Shown in pieces: positions 23,435 to 31,504 of a stretch of DNA of 64,000 nucleotides. The notes under the pieces were generated by a model. That model was not told where the DNA came from. It saw nothing but the letters and a program-made list of their open reading frames with translations, and did no database searches. Every line of letters begins with the position of its first letter. Position 1 is the first letter of the stretch. Both the position numbers and the translations under genes were made by a program. This stretch comes from Verrucomicrobiota bacterium. GTDB lineage: Bacteria > Verrucomicrobiota > Kiritimatiellia > UBA8416 > JABMPJ01. The stretch covers positions 1-64,000 of the forward strand of contig JABGQM010000002.1 in NCBI GenBank assembly GCA_018648805.1. Direction: 5' to 3'.

Positions 23435-24262
23435 ATGACCCTTAGCGTGAATGGCACCGAGATTACGGACGAGAGCATTGAAGCGACGTTTAAGCAGATG
23501 CAGCAGCAGGCGCAGCAGCGCACGGCACAGGGCGCACCGGAAGCGCCGGAAGCACAGATGCGTGAGTGGGCGCGCCAGTCGATGATTGAGCAGACGCTCT
23601 TGCAGCAGAAGGCCGCGCTGGACTGCGAGGCGGTCACGATGGACGAGATCCACGATTTCTACAGGGGGTCACGCGAGAACCTCAATACGATGCCACTTGA
23701 AGAGGCCAAGAACGAGATCGCCTCGCGCATCCGGATCAGCCGCATCATCCGCAAGGCGACCGAGGGGGTGACCGAGGTGACCGACGAGGAGACGCGTGCG
23801 TTCTTCGACGACAACCCGGTCCACTTCACAAAACCAGAACAGATTCACGCGGCGCACATCGTGAAGCATGCCAAGACGCCGGTTGAGCAGGCCACAGCCC
23901 TCGACGCGATCCGGGCGATCGAGGCCGAGATCGAGGCGGGGGCATCCTTCGAGGAGGTGGCGGGCAAGCAGTCGGACTGCGGCGACAACCAGGGCGATCT
24001 GGGGACGTTTCCGCGCGGTCAGATGGTCGAGGAATTCGAGAAGGTGGCGTTCACGCTTGAGCCGGGCGGGATCAGCGGTCCGGTGGAGACGCCCTTCGGC
24101 TGTCATCTGATCAAGGTGTACGAGAAATTTGAGTCCAGCAGTGAGCCGTTCGAGAAAGTGGCCGATTCGATCAGCAAGCATCTCGAACAGCAGCGCCACC
24201 AGGGGGCGATCTCCGACATGATCAAGGGGCTGCGGGATGCGGCTACGATTGTGGAGGCGTAG
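23435..24262 (+). CDS. Parvulin-type peptidyl-prolyl isomerase
   Basis: 275 residues. An N-terminal helical SurA/trigger-like segment (1-130) precedes a parvulin domain (about 135-235) with IHAAHIVKHAKTPVEQATAL, GDLGTFPRGQMVEEFEKVAF and TPFGCHLIKVYE. No signal peptide is visible, so it is probably cytosolic unless exported by other means. The role is folding assistance or prolyl isomerisation. AAGG lies 7 nt before the ATG. A paralogue with the same layout is encoded at 52144-53025. It converges with RNase D across a long palindrome. Confidence 0.88.
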   Translation: MTLSVNGTEITDESIEATFKQMQQQAQQRTAQGAPEAPEAQMREWARQSMIEQTLLQQKAALDCEAVTMDEIHDFYRGSRENLNTMPLEEAKNEIASRIRISRIIRKATEGVTEVTDEETRAFFDDNPVHFTKPEQIHAAHIVKHAKTPVEQATALDAIRAIEAEIEAGASFEEVAGKQSDCGDNQGDLGTFPRGQMVEEFEKVAFTLEPGGISGPVETPFGCHLIKVYEKFESSSEPFEKVADSISKHLEQQRHQGAISDMIKGLRDAATIVEA

Positions 24263-24307
24263 GAGCACTACGAGACGGGGATGCCCTTTCTTGGCTGGGG
24301 CCCGCCG

Positions 24308-24420
24308 TCTACAGATTAAGGTGCAAGATTAGGGTGAAAGATTAGGGCTAAAGCCAAAACACCTTAATCTTTCGCCTTAATCTTTTTCCCTAATCTTGCA
24401 CCTTAATCTCATTCTGTAGA
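24308..24420. repeat. 13-nt GATTAGGG-word repeats forming a long hairpin
   Basis: Three phased 13-nt words begin at 24314, 24327 and 24340 (GATTAAGGTGCAA, GATTAGGGTGAAA, GATTAGGGCTAAA). Their reverse complements follow. A perfect 22-bp inverted repeat spans 24313-24334 and 24388-24409, with further TCTACAG/CTGTAGA arms at 24308 and 24414. It fills the convergent gap between the parvulin and RNase D genes and could act as a two-way terminator. Confidence 0.8.
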
Positions 24421-24440
24421 GGCTATTTCGTGACAGGCCC

Positions 24441-25502
24441 TTACCCGATACTACTCAGGTCGAGCAGGGAGGCACGCCAGCCTTGTTGCAGGGGGTGTGG
24501 GGTGTTCTTGGCAGCGGGATGAAGCAGGGCGATGAGATCGCCTTTGCTGCAAATGAGTTGCGGATCGACCTTGTGATGCGCGGCGCGGGCGCGGACGTGC
24601 TCGAGGGCGGCGGCGACCTTGGCCTTGATTGAGCTGGGGGGCGTGCTGGGCAGCAGCGGCGACGGCAGGGCGTCGTCGGGCAGCGCGAGGGCGCTCTGGA
24701 CGGCGGCGAGCAGGGCCGGGCCGTGGCGTTGGGCGGTGCGCGACTTGAGTTTCTCGCAGCGCTGCAGGTCATCCCGGGTTTGCGGGCAGACACGCGCAAT
24801 CGAGATTAGCTCCTTATCCTCCATAAGCCACCGACGCGGGAGATCTATCTTGCGGGCCTCTTTCTCGAGCCAGGCGGCCAGCTCGCGCAGCACGGCCAGG
24901 CCGCGTGCAGGCAGTGAGGCGGCACCGCGGAGGCGGAGGTAGACGGTCTCGAGCGCACGCTCCTGGTAGAGCTCCGGGTTGTCGAGGGTGGCCAGCTCCT
25001 CATCGAGCCAGGCCTCGGTGCCGGCGGCGCAGGCGCGTTCGCGCAGGATGTCGGCCAGACGCGGCATGTAGCGGACATCATCGGCGGCATATTCGAGCAG
25101 GGGCTGCGCGAGGGGACGCTTGATCCAGTCGGCGTGCGTATGGGCCTTGGGCAGGTGGACGTCGAGGAGCGGGATGAGGAGATTGCTCAGCGAGAGGGTG
25201 GATTCGAGGCCGGCAAAGCCGGCGGCGAGACGGGTATCGAAGATGTTGCGCGGGAACGCGCCAGTGGCGCGGTGCAAGATGGCCAGATCCTGCTGCGCAT
25301 CGTGAAGGATCTTGGTGATGCGGTCGTCGGCCAGGATCTCACCGATGGGGCTGAGGTCGTTGACGGCACAGGGGTCGACCAGGAAACTGCGACCATCGGC
25401 CACGCCGAGTTGGACGAGACCGAGGCGGGCGTAGTAGGTGCGGTCCCAGACAAACTCGGTATCGACGGCGATAGCGGGCTGGTCACGGAGCCGCGCGGCC
25501 AT
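24441..25502 (-). CDS. rnd: Ribonuclease D
   Basis: At least 353 residues. The DEDD exonuclease domain has DTEF, KILHDAQQDLAIL and YAADDVRYM, and an HRDC domain follows (about residues 200-280). RNase D trims the 3' ends of tRNA precursors in the cytosol. The ATG at 25502 leaves only 13 residues before DTEF. An open, helix-forming extension (ELIESGAALQD) lies upstream in frame with no ATG, GTG or TTG. An ATT at 25568, 8 nt after GAGGAG, would restore the usual N-terminal helix. The coordinate given is the conservative one. It lies just downstream of the cyclophilin gene, and that alternative start would leave 5 nt between the two genes. Confidence 0.88.
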   Translation of the reverse strand: MAARLRDQPAIAVDTEFVWDRTYYARLGLVQLGVADGRSFLVDPCAVNDLSPIGEILADDRITKILHDAQQDLAILHRATGAFPRNIFDTRLAAGFAGLESTLSLSNLLIPLLDVHLPKAHTHADWIKRPLAQPLLEYAADDVRYMPRLADILRERACAAGTEAWLDEELATLDNPELYQERALETVYLRLRGAASLPARGLAVLRELAAWLEKEARKIDLPRRWLMEDKELISIARVCPQTRDDLQRCEKLKSRTAQRHGPALLAAVQSALALPDDALPSPLLPSTPPSSIKAKVAAALEHVRARAAHHKVDPQLICSKGDLIALLHPAAKNTPHPLQQGWRASLLDLSSIG

Positions 25503-25573
25503 GTCTTGCAGCGCGGCTCCGCTTTCGATCAGCTCGAAGGGGAGCGGTTCAGAAGGTAAAGCTGAAATAGGTG

Positions 25574-25993
25574 CTACTCCTCGATCGTAACGCTCTTGAT
25601 GGTATCGCCCATGACGATGGCATTCACGACATCCATATCTGCGGTGCGGCCGAAGACCGTGTGGACGCCATCGAGGTGGGGCGTGGCGACATGCGTGATG
25701 AAGAACTGGCTACCACCGGTGTCTTTGCCGGCATGGGCCATCGAGAGCGTACCGGGGGTGTGCTTCTGGGGGTTGATCTCGCAGGGGATCTGGTAGCCGG
25801 GACCGCCGGTACCGGTGCCGGTGGGGCAGCCGCCCTGAACCATGAAGCCGTTGATGACGCGGTGGAAGGTGAGGCCGTCGTAGAAGCCCTTCTTGGCGAG
25901 GTCGCTGAAGTTCTTGACGGTGCCGGGGGCGTCGGCGTCGAAGAGTTCGAGGTTAATGGTGCCCTTGTTGGTTTCCATGATGGCTTTTGACAT
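25574..25993 (-). CDS. Cyclophilin-type peptidyl-prolyl isomerase
   Basis: 139 residues, the compact bacterial cyclophilin size. [13 protein letters not shown] carries the catalytic Arg, followed by GSQFFIT and the active-site H in [11 protein letters not shown]. No signal peptide, so probably cytosolic. The ATG at 25993 is chosen because AAGGAG lies 7 nt upstream and the domain begins there; open frame further upstream runs through repeat sequence. RNase D follows on the same strand, and the two stop/start regions nearly touch. Confidence 0.93.
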   Translation of the reverse strand: MSKAIMETNKGTINLELFDADAPGTVKNFSDLAKKGFYDGLTFHRVINGFMVQGGCPTGTGTGGPGYQIPCEINPQKHTPGTLSMAHAGKDTGGSQFFITHVATPHLDGVHTVFGRTADMDVVNAIVMGDTIKSVTIEE

Positions 25994-26186
25994 GTCGTGC
26001 TCCTTGGGTCTTCGGTTAACGGTTTCGAGATGAAGCGGGGAGCATAGCAGTCTGGGGCGTAAATAGAAGCTGATTATTGGGGGTCGCTCTGCGTTCCAAC
26101 CTTCTCCAATTTCATTGTGGCAATGAATCTTGCCGTGTTTTAGCTCCGAACCGGAGCTTCGCAAGGTGATGAATTGGAGCGATTTC

Positions 26187-26277
26187 AACGCCCAACAACC
26201 AACATCCAACGCCCAACATCCAAGTTGGGATTCCTCTTCGTTGGGCGTTGGTTGTTGGATGTTGGCTGTTGGGCGTT
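26187..26277. repeat. Heptamer AACGCCC/AACATCC array with inverted copy
   Basis: Five phased 7-nt words run from 26187 to 26221 (AACGCCC, AACAACC, AACATCC, AACGCCC, AACATCC). The complementary words follow from about 26240 to 26277. A 24-bp inverted repeat with one mismatch spans 26187-26210 and 26254-26277, so a long hairpin is expected. Confidence 0.8.
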
Positions 26278-26371
26278 CGATTCGGTCAGACACTAAGAGA
26301 ATTGGCTGTTTACCAGAACCAGGCTACCTCAAGTAACACTTGTTGCACCACCTCTCTGCTTCTGGCGAAGA

Positions 26372-26421
26372 TGCATACACAAGTACGCACATGGGTAGAT
26401 ATATGCGCCTTTCTGTATGCA
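26372..26421. promoter_or_regulatory. Inverted pair TGCATAC/GTATGCA upstream of the sigma factor gene
   Basis: TGCATAC (26372-26378) and GTATGCA (26415-26421) are 36 nt apart. The same pair with a 37-nt gap lies directly upstream of the FHA activator gene. Shared, similarly spaced half-sites suggest a common DNA-binding regulator. It is 176 nt upstream of the start codon. Confidence 0.45.
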
Positions 26422-26519
26422 CTTGCGAGAGGATGTCTAAATCGGGCTGACATATACACAAGATGTATCATGTTGATGCGCAGCATATTATGAATAGTTG
26501 TGAGGTTTTTCACATCAAC

Positions 26520-26535
26520 TGGCATGCTTCCGGCT
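26520..26535 (+). promoter_or_regulatory. Possible sigma-54 promoter of the sigma factor gene
   Basis: TGGCATG followed by CGGCT places GG (26521-26522) exactly 10 nt from GC (26533-26534), the invariant spacing for sigma-54. The -12 element differs from TTGCW. It is 62 nt upstream of the start codon, and the next gene encodes a sigma-54 activator. Weak evidence. Confidence 0.3.
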
Positions 26536-26596
26536 ATAGGTGTGTGGCGTCGAATAGCTGTTCTGGATTCATAGTCGTACAAGGGAGGATGGGCAC

Positions 26597-27490
26597 ATGC
26601 CGCAGGCTCGAAATACGTTTGAACGTTATCTGGAAGACATCTCACACTATCCCCGTATTCCTCCGGAGCGGGAGGCCGAGCTTTCACACGTCATACAGGA
26701 CGGGGGCAATGAGGAGCAGCGCGAGGCGGCGATCGACGAGCTCATCCACGCCAATCTGCGGCTGGTGGTGCACTGCCTGAAGCGTTTCGATGGGTATCTG
26801 GCTTCCCCGGCGGTACGTATCACGCGGATGGATCTGATTGCGGAGGGCAACATCGGTCTGATGAAGGCCGCTGAGCGGTTCAACGCAAATCACGCCTGTG
26901 AGAAGCGTGGGTCCATCCGTTTCAGCACATACGCGTGCAAATGCATTCAGAGCCAGATGCATCGCGCCGTAAAGCGGAGTCGCTTTATTCACATTCCGGA
27001 GCACCACTTCGGCTACTGGAGCGAGATGAAAGCCCTGCGCGAAGAGCATGGCGGTGACCTTTCCGATGAGATGCTGGGCAAGACGCTGGATGTCAGCAAC
27101 GAGGTAGCGGGACTGCTGAAGCAGAGCTCGCAGAGCGGGATCTGCATGCTTGAGGACCTGGTGGCGCACGATACGGAGGGAGGCGGCTGGAGCGACTTTA
27201 TTCCAAACGAGTCGGCGACCTGTCCGGCCCATGAAACCGGCTGCAGGGATCTGCGTGATTTCCTCTGTGAGGAGATGGAAGCCCTCCCGCCGCGCACGCA
27301 GAGCATGCTCTCACGGCTCTATCTCAATGACGGTTCCCCCACCCTGCGTGATCTGGCGAGCCACTACAACATCTCGAGTGAGCGCTGTCGGCAAGTCTGC
27401 ATACAGGGCCTGCATCATCTGCGTCTTCAGCTGGCGGGGCGACTGCCCCAGATTGAGCCGGGGATGCCTGTGGCTGTTTGCGCCGCATAG
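26597..27490 (+). CDS. Sigma-70-family RNA polymerase sigma factor
   Basis: 297 residues. Region 1.2 appears as FERYLEDISHYPRIPPEREAE, region 2 as ANLRLVVHCLKRF, DLIAEGNIGLMKAAERF and RFSTYACKCIQSQMHRAV, and region 4 ends with the helix-turn-helix TLRDLASHYNISSERCRQV. This is the layout of group 2/3 factors (RpoD-related but short). The 2.3-2.4 segment departs from the usual FSTYATWWI, so promoter recognition may be specialised. GGGAGG lies 9 nt before the ATG. It is transcribed in the same direction as the FHA/sigma-54 activator, and both share an upstream inverted motif. Confidence 0.9.
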   Translation: MPQARNTFERYLEDISHYPRIPPEREAELSHVIQDGGNEEQREAAIDELIHANLRLVVHCLKRFDGYLASPAVRITRMDLIAEGNIGLMKAAERFNANHACEKRGSIRFSTYACKCIQSQMHRAVKRSRFIHIPEHHFGYWSEMKALREEHGGDLSDEMLGKTLDVSNEVAGLLKQSSQSGICMLEDLVAHDTEGGGWSDFIPNESATCPAHETGCRDLRDFLCEEMEALPPRTQSMLSRLYLNDGSPTLRDLASHYNISSERCRQVCIQGLHHLRLQLAGRLPQIEPGMPVAVCAA

Positions 27491-27524
27491 TGAGAGGGCG
27501 CTATCCACACTTCATCGCCCCCTT

Positions 27525-27660
27525 AATCCCACACTTTATCTCACACTTACTTGGTTACACCTCATCGACTCGCTTTGTCGTCGTAACGTTGGTCAATCAA
27601 TCGCTAAAGTCGATCGTTTAAGCGTAACCAAGTAAGTGTTGCGGTTAAGAGTGCGACGAA
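27525..27660. repeat. Intergenic palindromic repeat with TTAAG/CACTTAC words
   Basis: A perfect 16-bp inverted repeat, ACACTTACTTGGTTAC at 27543-27558 with its complement at 27624-27639, is embedded in degenerate words of the kind GGTTAAG and CACTTA. Similar words form the hairpin at 29289-29407 on the other side of the FHA activator gene. No coding capacity. With the promoter at 27777-27805, it accounts for most of the 359-nt gap at 27491-27849. Confidence 0.75.
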
Positions 27661-27776
27661 GTGTGCGCTTAAGTAGAACAATCAGGGCTCTGCCCTGGGC
27701 TAACATGCGTCGCGCCTTCAGCGCGAAGAACCTATTGCACTGGCCGCTCGGGTATTAGTGCAAGTCAACCCCACGC

Positions 27777-27828
27777 TTGCATACTTCGGTATCCACCTCT
27801 ATTCTACCCCTGTGCATTTTTGTATGCA
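27777..27828 (+). promoter_or_regulatory. Promoter and inverted motif before the FHA activator gene
   Basis: TTGCAT (27777-27782) and TATTCT (27800-27805) are 17 nt apart, a good sigma-70 promoter. The -35 box overlaps TGCATAC (27778-27784), which is repeated inverted as GTATGCA at 27822-27828. The same inverted pair lies upstream of the sigma factor gene, so a bound protein could block the -35 box. Confidence 0.55.
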
Positions 27829-27849
27829 CTTCAGGAAGGCGGGGTGGAT

Positions 27850-29217
27850 ATGGCGGATCGAATAGATAGTGATGTGGTGGCGAGTCCGACGCTCATTATA
27901 TCGAGGACAGAAGATGGCAACCGGATCCTGGTGCCGAAATGCAAGCTATTGGCGGTCAGTGGTCCGCTCCAGGCGCAGGAGTTTGTGGTCAGCAGCGACA
28001 CCTTCACGATCGGCTCGGGGCGCAGCAACGACCTGATGCTGGATGACTCGACGATTTCGCGGCGGCATTGCGAGATTCAGCTATCGCCGGAGGGGTACAG
28101 CATCCGCGACCTGGGCAGCACGAACGGAACGTATGTGCAGGGCGTGCGCATCAAGTCGGCGTTCCTTGATGAAGGTACCGAATTTCAGATGGGGAGCAGC
28201 CGGCTGGTCTTCTGTCCGATGCAGGAGACGATGGAGTACGGGCTCAGCCAGAACGAGTCGTTTGGCCGCCTGCTGGGCAAGAGTGTAGCGATGCGACACG
28301 TTTTTCACGTGGCGGAGCGTTTCGCCGGGAGTGACTCAACCGTCATGATCAACGGGGAGACGGGTACCGGCAAGGAGGTCTTGGCCGAGGAGATTCACCG
28401 GCACAGTGGCCGTTGCGACAAGCCGTTTGTGGTGATCGACTGTGCCTCGCTGGCCAACGACCTGGTGGCGAGCGAGCTCTTCGGGCATTCCAAGGGGGCG
28501 TTTACCGGTGCGATCACCGACCGGGTGGGCGCTTTTGAGGAGGCCGACGGCGGTACGGTGTTCCTGGATGAGATTGGGGATTTGGCGCCAGAGCTGCAGC
28601 CCAAGCTGCTGCGCGTGCTGGAGAAGCGGGAGGTCAAGCGCGTGGGGAGCAACACGGTCCGCAAGATTGATGTGCGCATTATTTCGGCCACGAACAAGAA
28701 GCTGCAGAACGAGGTGAACGTGGGGAACTTCAGGGAGGATCTCTATTTTCGGCTCTCGGTGATCAACATCGAGTTACCGCCGCTGCGCAAGCGCAAGGAT
28801 GATATTGCGATGTTAACCGAGGCCTTCCTGGGCGACTTTCTGGACGGCGAGGTGGGGAAGCAGGTGAGCAACCTGGAGGCGGCCACGAAAGCGTTGCAGA
28901 ATCACGACTGGCCGGGCAACGTACGCGAGCTGCGCAACCTGGTGGAGATGGCCTCACATGGTACGGAGCGACCGATAGATCTGTCGGCCTTTCTCTATCT
29001 GGGGCGGTCGCGCCAACCGCGCCACAATGACGCCCCGGTCTTCAACGCGGATCGTCCCTTCAAGCAGGTCAAGCAGGAGGTCGTGCGGGAGTTTGAGGTG
29101 CAGTACATTGCCGACCTGCTCAGGCAGTGCGACGGCAACGTATCGCAAGCGGCACGGCAGGCGGGCATTGAGCGGGCGTACCTGCAGCGGTTGATCCGGA
29201 AGCATGGATTGAGGTAG
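27850..29217 (+). CDS. FHA-domain sigma-54-dependent transcriptional activator
   Basis: 455 residues: FHA domain (about 35-125) with GSGRSNDLML and SRRHCEI, AAA+ sigma-54 activation domain (about 138-370) with Walker A GETGTGKE (169-176), an intact sigma-54 contact loop GAFTGA (216-221), Walker B GGTVFLDE (234-241) and WPGNVREL, then a Fis-type helix-turn-helix at the C-terminus (GNVSQAARQAGIERAYLQRLI). FHA domains bind phosphothreonine, so activity may depend on a Ser/Thr kinase such as the one encoded convergently at 29444-31255. ATG 27850 is chosen; a GTG at 27844 also fits AGGAAGG. Target genes are unknown. Confidence 0.92.
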   Translation: MADRIDSDVVASPTLIISRTEDGNRILVPKCKLLAVSGPLQAQEFVVSSDTFTIGSGRSNDLMLDDSTISRRHCEIQLSPEGYSIRDLGSTNGTYVQGVRIKSAFLDEGTEFQMGSSRLVFCPMQETMEYGLSQNESFGRLLGKSVAMRHVFHVAERFAGSDSTVMINGETGTGKEVLAEEIHRHSGRCDKPFVVIDCASLANDLVASELFGHSKGAFTGAITDRVGAFEEADGGTVFLDEIGDLAPELQPKLLRVLEKREVKRVGSNTVRKIDVRIISATNKKLQNEVNVGNFREDLYFRLSVINIELPPLRKRKDDIAMLTEAFLGDFLDGEVGKQVSNLEAATKALQNHDWPGNVRELRNLVEMASHGTERPIDLSAFLYLGRSRQPRHNDAPVFNADRPFKQVKQEVVREFEVQYIADLLRQCDGNVSQAARQAGIERAYLQRLIRKHGLR

Positions 29218-29288
29218 AAGCGAGATGGGGGCGTGTGCAGGAAGTTCTGCAACTTCCGGAATCACCTGACCCGGGAGCCGACGAAGCA

Positions 29289-29407
29289 GGTCGGTTAAGT
29301 GTATCCGAGTAAGGGTGGCGGTTAAGGGCGTCGGTTAAGTGTGTGGCGTTTCTTACACTTACTCGTACACTTCGTCGACACTCTTAACCGGATACACTTA
29401 ACCGACC
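29289..29407. repeat. 13-nt GGTTAAGTG-word repeat forming a convergent hairpin
   Basis: A perfect 19-bp inverted repeat, GGTCGGTTAAGTGTATCCG at 29289-29307 and its complement at 29389-29407, encloses further degenerate copies of GGTTAAG spaced about 13 nt apart. It fills the convergent gap between the FHA activator and the Ser/Thr kinase, and is built from the same words as the repeat at 27525-27660. Confidence 0.8.
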
Positions 29408-29443
29408 TCATTCCCTCCACAGGGCAAGAACCGATTCGGGACC

Positions 29444-31255
29444 CTACCGGCTAAACATGGTTTCGGCTTCGAAGAGGCGGGCGTAGTAGTCGAGGGGGGC
29501 TTGGAGGAGCGTGGCGTCGCGGGTCCAGTGGAGCGGGCGATAGATGGTGTGGAAGAGGCCGGCGGCGGGGCGGCGACTGAAGCGGTAGGCGGGCGCGCCG
29601 CTCAAGAGGTAGATGAAGAAGAGCACGAGCAAGATGCCGGCCACATCGATGGTGCGTTTCACGCGCAGGTGCCGGGTGATACGGGTGCAGAGCTGCTTGA
29701 CATCCGGCGTGGGGTGCGAGGCATGCAGGGCCTGGGACAGGCGCCGGGCATAGAACCATTGGCGATCGCGCACGGCGGCGCGTAGGGCTTGGAGGTCGCG
29801 CTCGTATTGCAGGGGCTCAATTTCGCTCTCGACCTCGGCGAAGGCGTCGTCAAACGCGAGGGCGTTGTACTCCTTGATATAGGCGGCGGCCTGGCTGTAG
29901 CCGCCGGTATCGAACTCGCGCTTAATCTCATTGCGCAGGGACTCGCGGCGCTTGCGTGCGTCCGAGGCCTGGTCGAGCAGTCGGCGCAGATTATCGAGCA
30001 GCTCGCGGCCGTGCGCACCCTGTGGTGAGAAGCCTCTAATGTGGTTCTCCTCCTGCTCAACCAGTGAGAAATCACGACGCTGCATGTGGCCGGTCATAAC
30101 GCGAAAGACACGTTCGGCGTTCTCATAGGCCTTGGCGTCGGCGCCACACACGCCGCAGTAGAGCACGCCAAAGCGTGACTCGGAGCCACATTCGGAGCAG
30201 AAGGTTCCCCCATCCCAGCCGCACTTACCGCAGTAGCGAATCATAATCGGGTTGATCGTATCGCACCACTTGCAGCGCCAGGTGGTCTTGGAGGTGGAGA
30301 GCTTGGTATCGCTGGGGGCACGCGTCTGGGCCAGGGCGGCATGGAATTCCTTAACGTCGGCCCAGCGCTGTTCCCGATCGGTCTCGAGCGCCTTGACGAT
30401 CGGCATGCGCAGCACCTCGGGCAGATCGTGCGGGCGGAAATAGCGCGGGTTCTCGCCGGTGATACAGAAATAGAGTAAGGCGCCGAGTCCATAGACGTCG
30501 GCCCGTTCGTCGGTCTGGCTGGCATCGGCTTCCTGTTCGGGGGCCCCGTAGCCGAGGGAGAGCATCTGCTCACCGGGCAGGGTCAGCGGCTTGGTGTCGC
30601 GCTTGCGCATGCGCGCCAGGCCGAAGTCAGCGATCTTGGGTTCGCCGCTCTCATCGAGCAGCACGTTGGTCGGTTTGAGGTCGCGATGGATCACCTGGCA
30701 GGCGTGTGCATACTCAACGGCGCCACACAGCTTGATCAGCAATTCGAGGGCGGCATCGAGCGGCAGGGGGCCGTCGCGGTGTATGCGGTCGGCCAGGGTC
30801 AGGGCGGGAGGAGGCTCATTGGGCGTGGTGGCCGGCTTGGGGCCGCCAACATACTCCATCACGATGTAAGGACCTTCGTGGTCCTCGCCCAGCGCATAGA
30901 TGTGCACAATATGGATGTGATTCAGCGAGGCGACCGCACGGGCCTCAAGGAAGAAGCGATCTTTCATGGCGCTGGCGGCCAGGCTGGCGGCATTGAGGCG
31001 CTTGATGGCCACATAGCGGCCGAGGTGACGATCGCGGGCGAGATAGACAACCCCCATACCGCCGCTGCCGATGCGTCCCAGGATATCGTACTGCGATTTC
31101 AGGCTGTCGGTTCCTCCGACTGCGGTACGGGAGGAGGACGCGTCGCCGCCGGTCGCCTGGGGCGGCACCTGAATGCGCACCGTCTTATCCTCGTTGGTCT
31201 CTCTGTTTCCGATATCGTGGTTCATAGTGTGTGGCCGTATCCTATCTGGCGGCAT
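29444..31255 (-). CDS. Ser/Thr protein kinase with double zinc ribbon and membrane anchor
   Basis: 603 residues. The kinase domain (about 55-310) is complete: glycine loop GRIGSGGMGVVY, K85, HRDLKPTN (190-197), DFGLA (210-214) and GAPEQ. Four CxxC pairs follow (C328/C331, C342/C345, C353/C356, C367/C370), a tandem zinc ribbon. After a coiled, charged region (380-530) a single hydrophobic helix near 545-565 anchors the protein. This resembles Hanks-type kinases of PVC bacteria, acting at the inner membrane. The start could be 31255 or 31225 (ATG, no clear ribosome-binding site at either). It follows the tautomerase gene by 3 nt and faces the FHA activator, its possible partner. Confidence 0.92.
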   Translation of the reverse strand: MPPDRIRPHTMNHDIGNRETNEDKTVRIQVPPQATGGDASSSRTAVGGTDSLKSQYDILGRIGSGGMGVVYLARDRHLGRYVAIKRLNAASLAASAMKDRFFLEARAVASLNHIHIVHIYALGEDHEGPYIVMEYVGGPKPATTPNEPPPALTLADRIHRDGPLPLDAALELLIKLCGAVEYAHACQVIHRDLKPTNVLLDESGEPKIADFGLARMRKRDTKPLTLPGEQMLSLGYGAPEQEADASQTDERADVYGLGALLYFCITGENPRYFRPHDLPEVLRMPIVKALETDREQRWADVKEFHAALAQTRAPSDTKLSTSKTTWRCKWCDTINPIMIRYCGKCGWDGGTFCSECGSESRFGVLYCGVCGADAKAYENAERVFRVMTGHMQRRDFSLVEQEENHIRGFSPQGAHGRELLDNLRRLLDQASDARKRRESLRNEIKREFDTGGYSQAAAYIKEYNALAFDDAFAEVESEIEPLQYERDLQALRAAVRDRQWFYARRLSQALHASHPTPDVKQLCTRITRHLRVKRTIDVAGILLVLFFIYLLSGAPAYRFSRRPAAGLFHTIYRPLHWTRDATLLQAPLDYYARLFEAETMFSR

Positions 31256-31258
31256 GGA

Positions 31259-31492
31259 TCAGTCAAAAGGGTTGTAGCCGGGCTGCTTATAGAGGGTATC
31301 GGGGCGTTCAAGAATCTCGGGACGGTAGACGGTCTCAGCCCAGTCGGACGGATCGACCTCTTCGAAGCCAACCGAGACGGTTTGCTCATCACAGGCGGCG
31401 ATGGTAACGACGTCACGCGTAATGGCATCGGCCAGGGCCTGCTTCTGCGCTTCAGAACGCCCCGGATACAACTTTACGACGATATGTGGCAT
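31259..31492 (-). CDS. Tautomerase (4-oxalocrotonate tautomerase family) protein
   Basis: 77 residues. Removal of Met exposes the catalytic Pro (MPHIVVKLYPGRSEAQKQ), followed by the usual beta-alpha-beta unit and the conserved VGFEEVDPSDWAE segment. These small enzymes keto-enol tautomerise or dehalogenate small acids as hexamers; the substrate is unknown. GAGGGAG lies 7 nt before the ATG. It sits in a close-packed run on the minus strand between a membrane protein and the Ser/Thr kinase. Confidence 0.88.
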   Translation of the reverse strand: MPHIVVKLYPGRSEAQKQALADAITRDVVTIAACDEQTVSVGFEEVDPSDWAETVYRPEILERPDTLYKQPGYNPFD

Positions 31493-31504
31493 GCGCTTCT
31501 CCCT

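Larger units (their letters stand above)
25994..26596. other. 603-nt gene-free divergent region before the sigma factor gene
   Basis: It contains the heptamer repeat at 26187-26277, an inverted pair TGCATAC/GTATGCA at 26372-26421 and a GG-N10-GC motif at 26521-26534. No ORF with a credible ribosome-binding site or family match was seen, and the AT content is visibly higher than in the flanking genes between about 26360 and 26560. Confidence 0.6.

Noticed and set aside
25994..26293. N-terminal extension of the cyclophilin
   Set aside because: It translates the heptamer repeat (peptide with repeated QQPT and CWAL units); a good ribosome-binding site supports the start at 25993.
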